A stretch of 64,000 nt of DNA, taken from positions 484,351 through 548,350 of the forward strand of contig CAJNDS010002137.1 of the NCBI GenBank assembly GCA_905221605.1, in the 5' to 3' direction. Position 1 is the first letter of the stretch, and each line of letters starts with the position of its first letter. The position numbers and the translations under genes are program-made. The notes under the pieces were generated by a model that had not been told where the DNA came from, did not search any database, and saw only the letters and a program-made list of their open reading frames with translations. Positions 62,833-64,000 of this stretch are shown here, one piece after another. The DNA is from Symbiodinium natans (taxonomy: Eukaryota; Sar; Dinophyceae; Suessiales; Symbiodiniaceae).

Positions 62833-63912
62833 TCAAAGCAGACTTCCACCAAAACATGTAACATGTGTTGATCCGCCAATCTCAACGGAATCTCCAGTCG
62901 CAGTCTCCGCATAGGACTTCGGGCGTCCTTCCAACCAACTCAGGATCTTCACGTGGTCGCTCTCAAGCGTCTCTCTCGTGATGATGTGGAACGAACTACC
63001 AGAGTCAATCAGCCAGTAAATGCGATCATCTGAAGGAAAACTAACCACCTGGTTCGTGAGCATCATACCAAAGTGATATCCTTCCAGAAACGTCTTGATT
63101 GATGACTGTGCTTTTCCACTACCTTTGGTTGTGGGCTGCGCTGCTGCTTTCGCCGATGTAGACGATGAAGACGATGGTGCCTCTGGCTGCGTCGTAACGG
63201 CCTGGCTCGTCGCCGCTGCGGCTTTGTCCTTCAGTCTTCCCGCAGTTCCGGCAGACATTTGTCTTCTTCGCCTCTCTGCTCTTGCTCCGAGCTCTGTCTC
63301 CTTTTCCGCCTTGGTCACCTTTCCTGTCCTTTCCTCTCGCTTTGCCACCCTTCTGTCCCTTTTCTCCTTTCCGCCTTTGTTGCCCTTGTTGCCCTTGGGG
63401 CCTTTGTTGCTCTTGTCTCTGTCGCCCTTTCCGCCCCTGCCACCCTTGAAGGCACTCGCATACCCGGATGCTCCTTCTCTCTGGAAGTCCATCACACGAA
63501 GCTGCTCGTCGTAAAACTGCAAACCAGTCATCAGCTCACCCATGCTCTTCGTTGAGTGATGGAGAAGCAGATATCTCTTGGTCTCAGAATCCAAGTGCTT
63601 CATCAGGCACAAGATTCCCTCTTGTTCTCCGATGAGCAACTCCGGGAAGCGATGCTTCACCTGCGCCTCGAACTTGAGAAGTTCGGTGGTGTACCACCTA
63701 GCGACATCAAGTGGTCGCTTGAGGTGCTTTGGCGGCACCAGGCCTAATGCCTGCTCGCGAAGGGCTTGTCCTTCTACTCTGGAGCGAACGGACAACTCAT
63801 TGTTCAGCGAACGCCAGAGTTCGTACCCGGCACTTGCTCCCATCTGCTTCACCTCGATGAGATGCACCAAATCCTGCCCACGCTGGAACTTGCTCATGGA
63901 CTGACGAAGCAA
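62833..63912 (-). CDS. copia gag and protease, partial
   Basis: Minus strand, 359 codons open to 62,833. The first part (MGASAGYELWRSLNNELSVR; HLKRPLDVARWYTTELLKFE; LYDE-like FYDEQLRVMDFQREG) is a gag/UBN2-like domain. A Gly/Lys-rich basic region (GGRGGKGDRDKSNKGPKGN) follows. A CRNCGKTEGQ zinc-knuckle-like motif lies in another frame at about 63,265-63,235, which suggests compensating indels. Then comes IYWLIDSGSSFHIITRETLE, the retropepsin active site (D-S-G-S-S), and ATGDSVEIGGSTHV. The gag 5' part continues past the window edge (LQEAISSNVEVLQVKLEAG at 63,935-64,000, in another frame). Confidence 0.75.
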   Translation of the reverse strand: MLRQSMSKFQRGQDLVHLIEVKQMGASAGYELWRSLNNELSVRSRVEGQALREQALGLVPPKHLKRPLDVARWYTTELLKFEAQVKHRFPELLIGEQEGILCLMKHLDSETKRYLLLHHSTKSMGELMTGLQFYDEQLRVMDFQREGASGYASAFKGGRGGKGDRDKSNKGPKGNKGNKGGKEKRDRRVAKREERTGKVTKAEKETELGARAERRRRQMSAGTAGRLKDKAAAATSQAVTTQPEAPSSSSSTSAKAAAQPTTKGSGKAQSSIKTFLEGYHFGMMLTNQVVSFPSDDRIYWLIDSGSSFHIITRETLESDHVKILSWLEGRPKSYAETATGDSVEIGGSTHVTCFGGSLL

Positions 63913-64000
63913 AAACCAAAGTTTGGTTGACCGAGCTGCCTTCCGGCTTCAAGCTTCACTTGCAAAACTTCCACATTGCTACTAATCGCCTCCTGCAACT

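Noticed and set aside
1-64000. CRISPR arrays, bacterial operons, riboswitches, rRNA genes
   Set aside because: None seen; the tandem repeats present have no regular repeat-spacer layout, and the window is eukaryotic in character.

Overview
The window looks like nuclear DNA of a dinoflagellate, most likely Suessiales/Symbiodiniaceae-like; the genus cannot be named from the sequence. The signs are: interstitial blocks of the TTTAGGG/CCCTAAA repeat, genes split by roughly 40-400 nt introns with GC and GA donors and an AG|G junction style, putative spliced-leader acceptor sites upstream of start codons, very long G- or C-runs and microsatellites, and a high load of decayed copia, DIRS-like and LINE retroelements. 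There are no bacterial-style operons; most long open frames are exons, retroelement fragments or low-complexity readthrough.

Layout. 0-12 kb: one Cys/His-rich exon-like frame (115-855, minus), CCCTAAA blocks (871, 1021, 5556, 6003), a small spliced fragment near 5.1-5.4 kb, a long TTC microsatellite (7.1 kb), a perfect 88-bp-arm hairpin (9326-9507) and a composite repeat built around a C-rich tract (11.07-12.03 kb). 12-17 kb: a partial multi-exon gene for a Cys-rich, probably membrane or secreted protein (minus, about 13.48-15.24 kb). 17-29 kb: a retroelement graveyard. A copia element (minus, about 18.99-23.51 kb) is split inside its reverse transcriptase by a MITE-like terminal-inverted-repeat element, which is itself split by a 5'-truncated LINE; target-site duplications mark both insertions. 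More LINE and copia pieces in both orientations lie at 23.5-26.5 kb.

29-46 kb is the gene-bearing part. Exon-like pieces lie at 30.5-32.8 kb. The second copy of the composite repeat is at 33.0-33.4 kb. A secreted Cys-rich protein is encoded at 36,568-37,755 (minus). A nine-exon gene at 40,656-45,415 (minus) could be reconstructed in full: exon phases agree at every junction and the total is 3,474 nt (1,157 aa). It predicts a signal peptide, a solute-binding-like ectodomain, GCC2/GCC3-type Cys repeats, about ten membrane segments and a cytosolic tail. Six of its eight introns have GC or GA donors.

46-64 kb is again retroelements: a DIRS-like RT-RNase H remnant (46.9-48.4 kb, plus), a copia pol with a nearly intact 3' half (49.1-51.3 kb, plus), a gag-like ORF followed by another DIRS-like RT (52.0-54.7 kb, plus), a copia IN-RT piece (55.1-57.1 kb, minus), an acidic/proline-rich ORF (57.6-58.1 kb, plus), tandemly duplicated non-coding DNA (58.5-60.2 kb), and a copia gag-protease segment with an extra zinc-finger ORF (60.7-63.9 kb, minus) that runs off the right edge.

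Family assignments come from motifs read by eye; no database search was possible.
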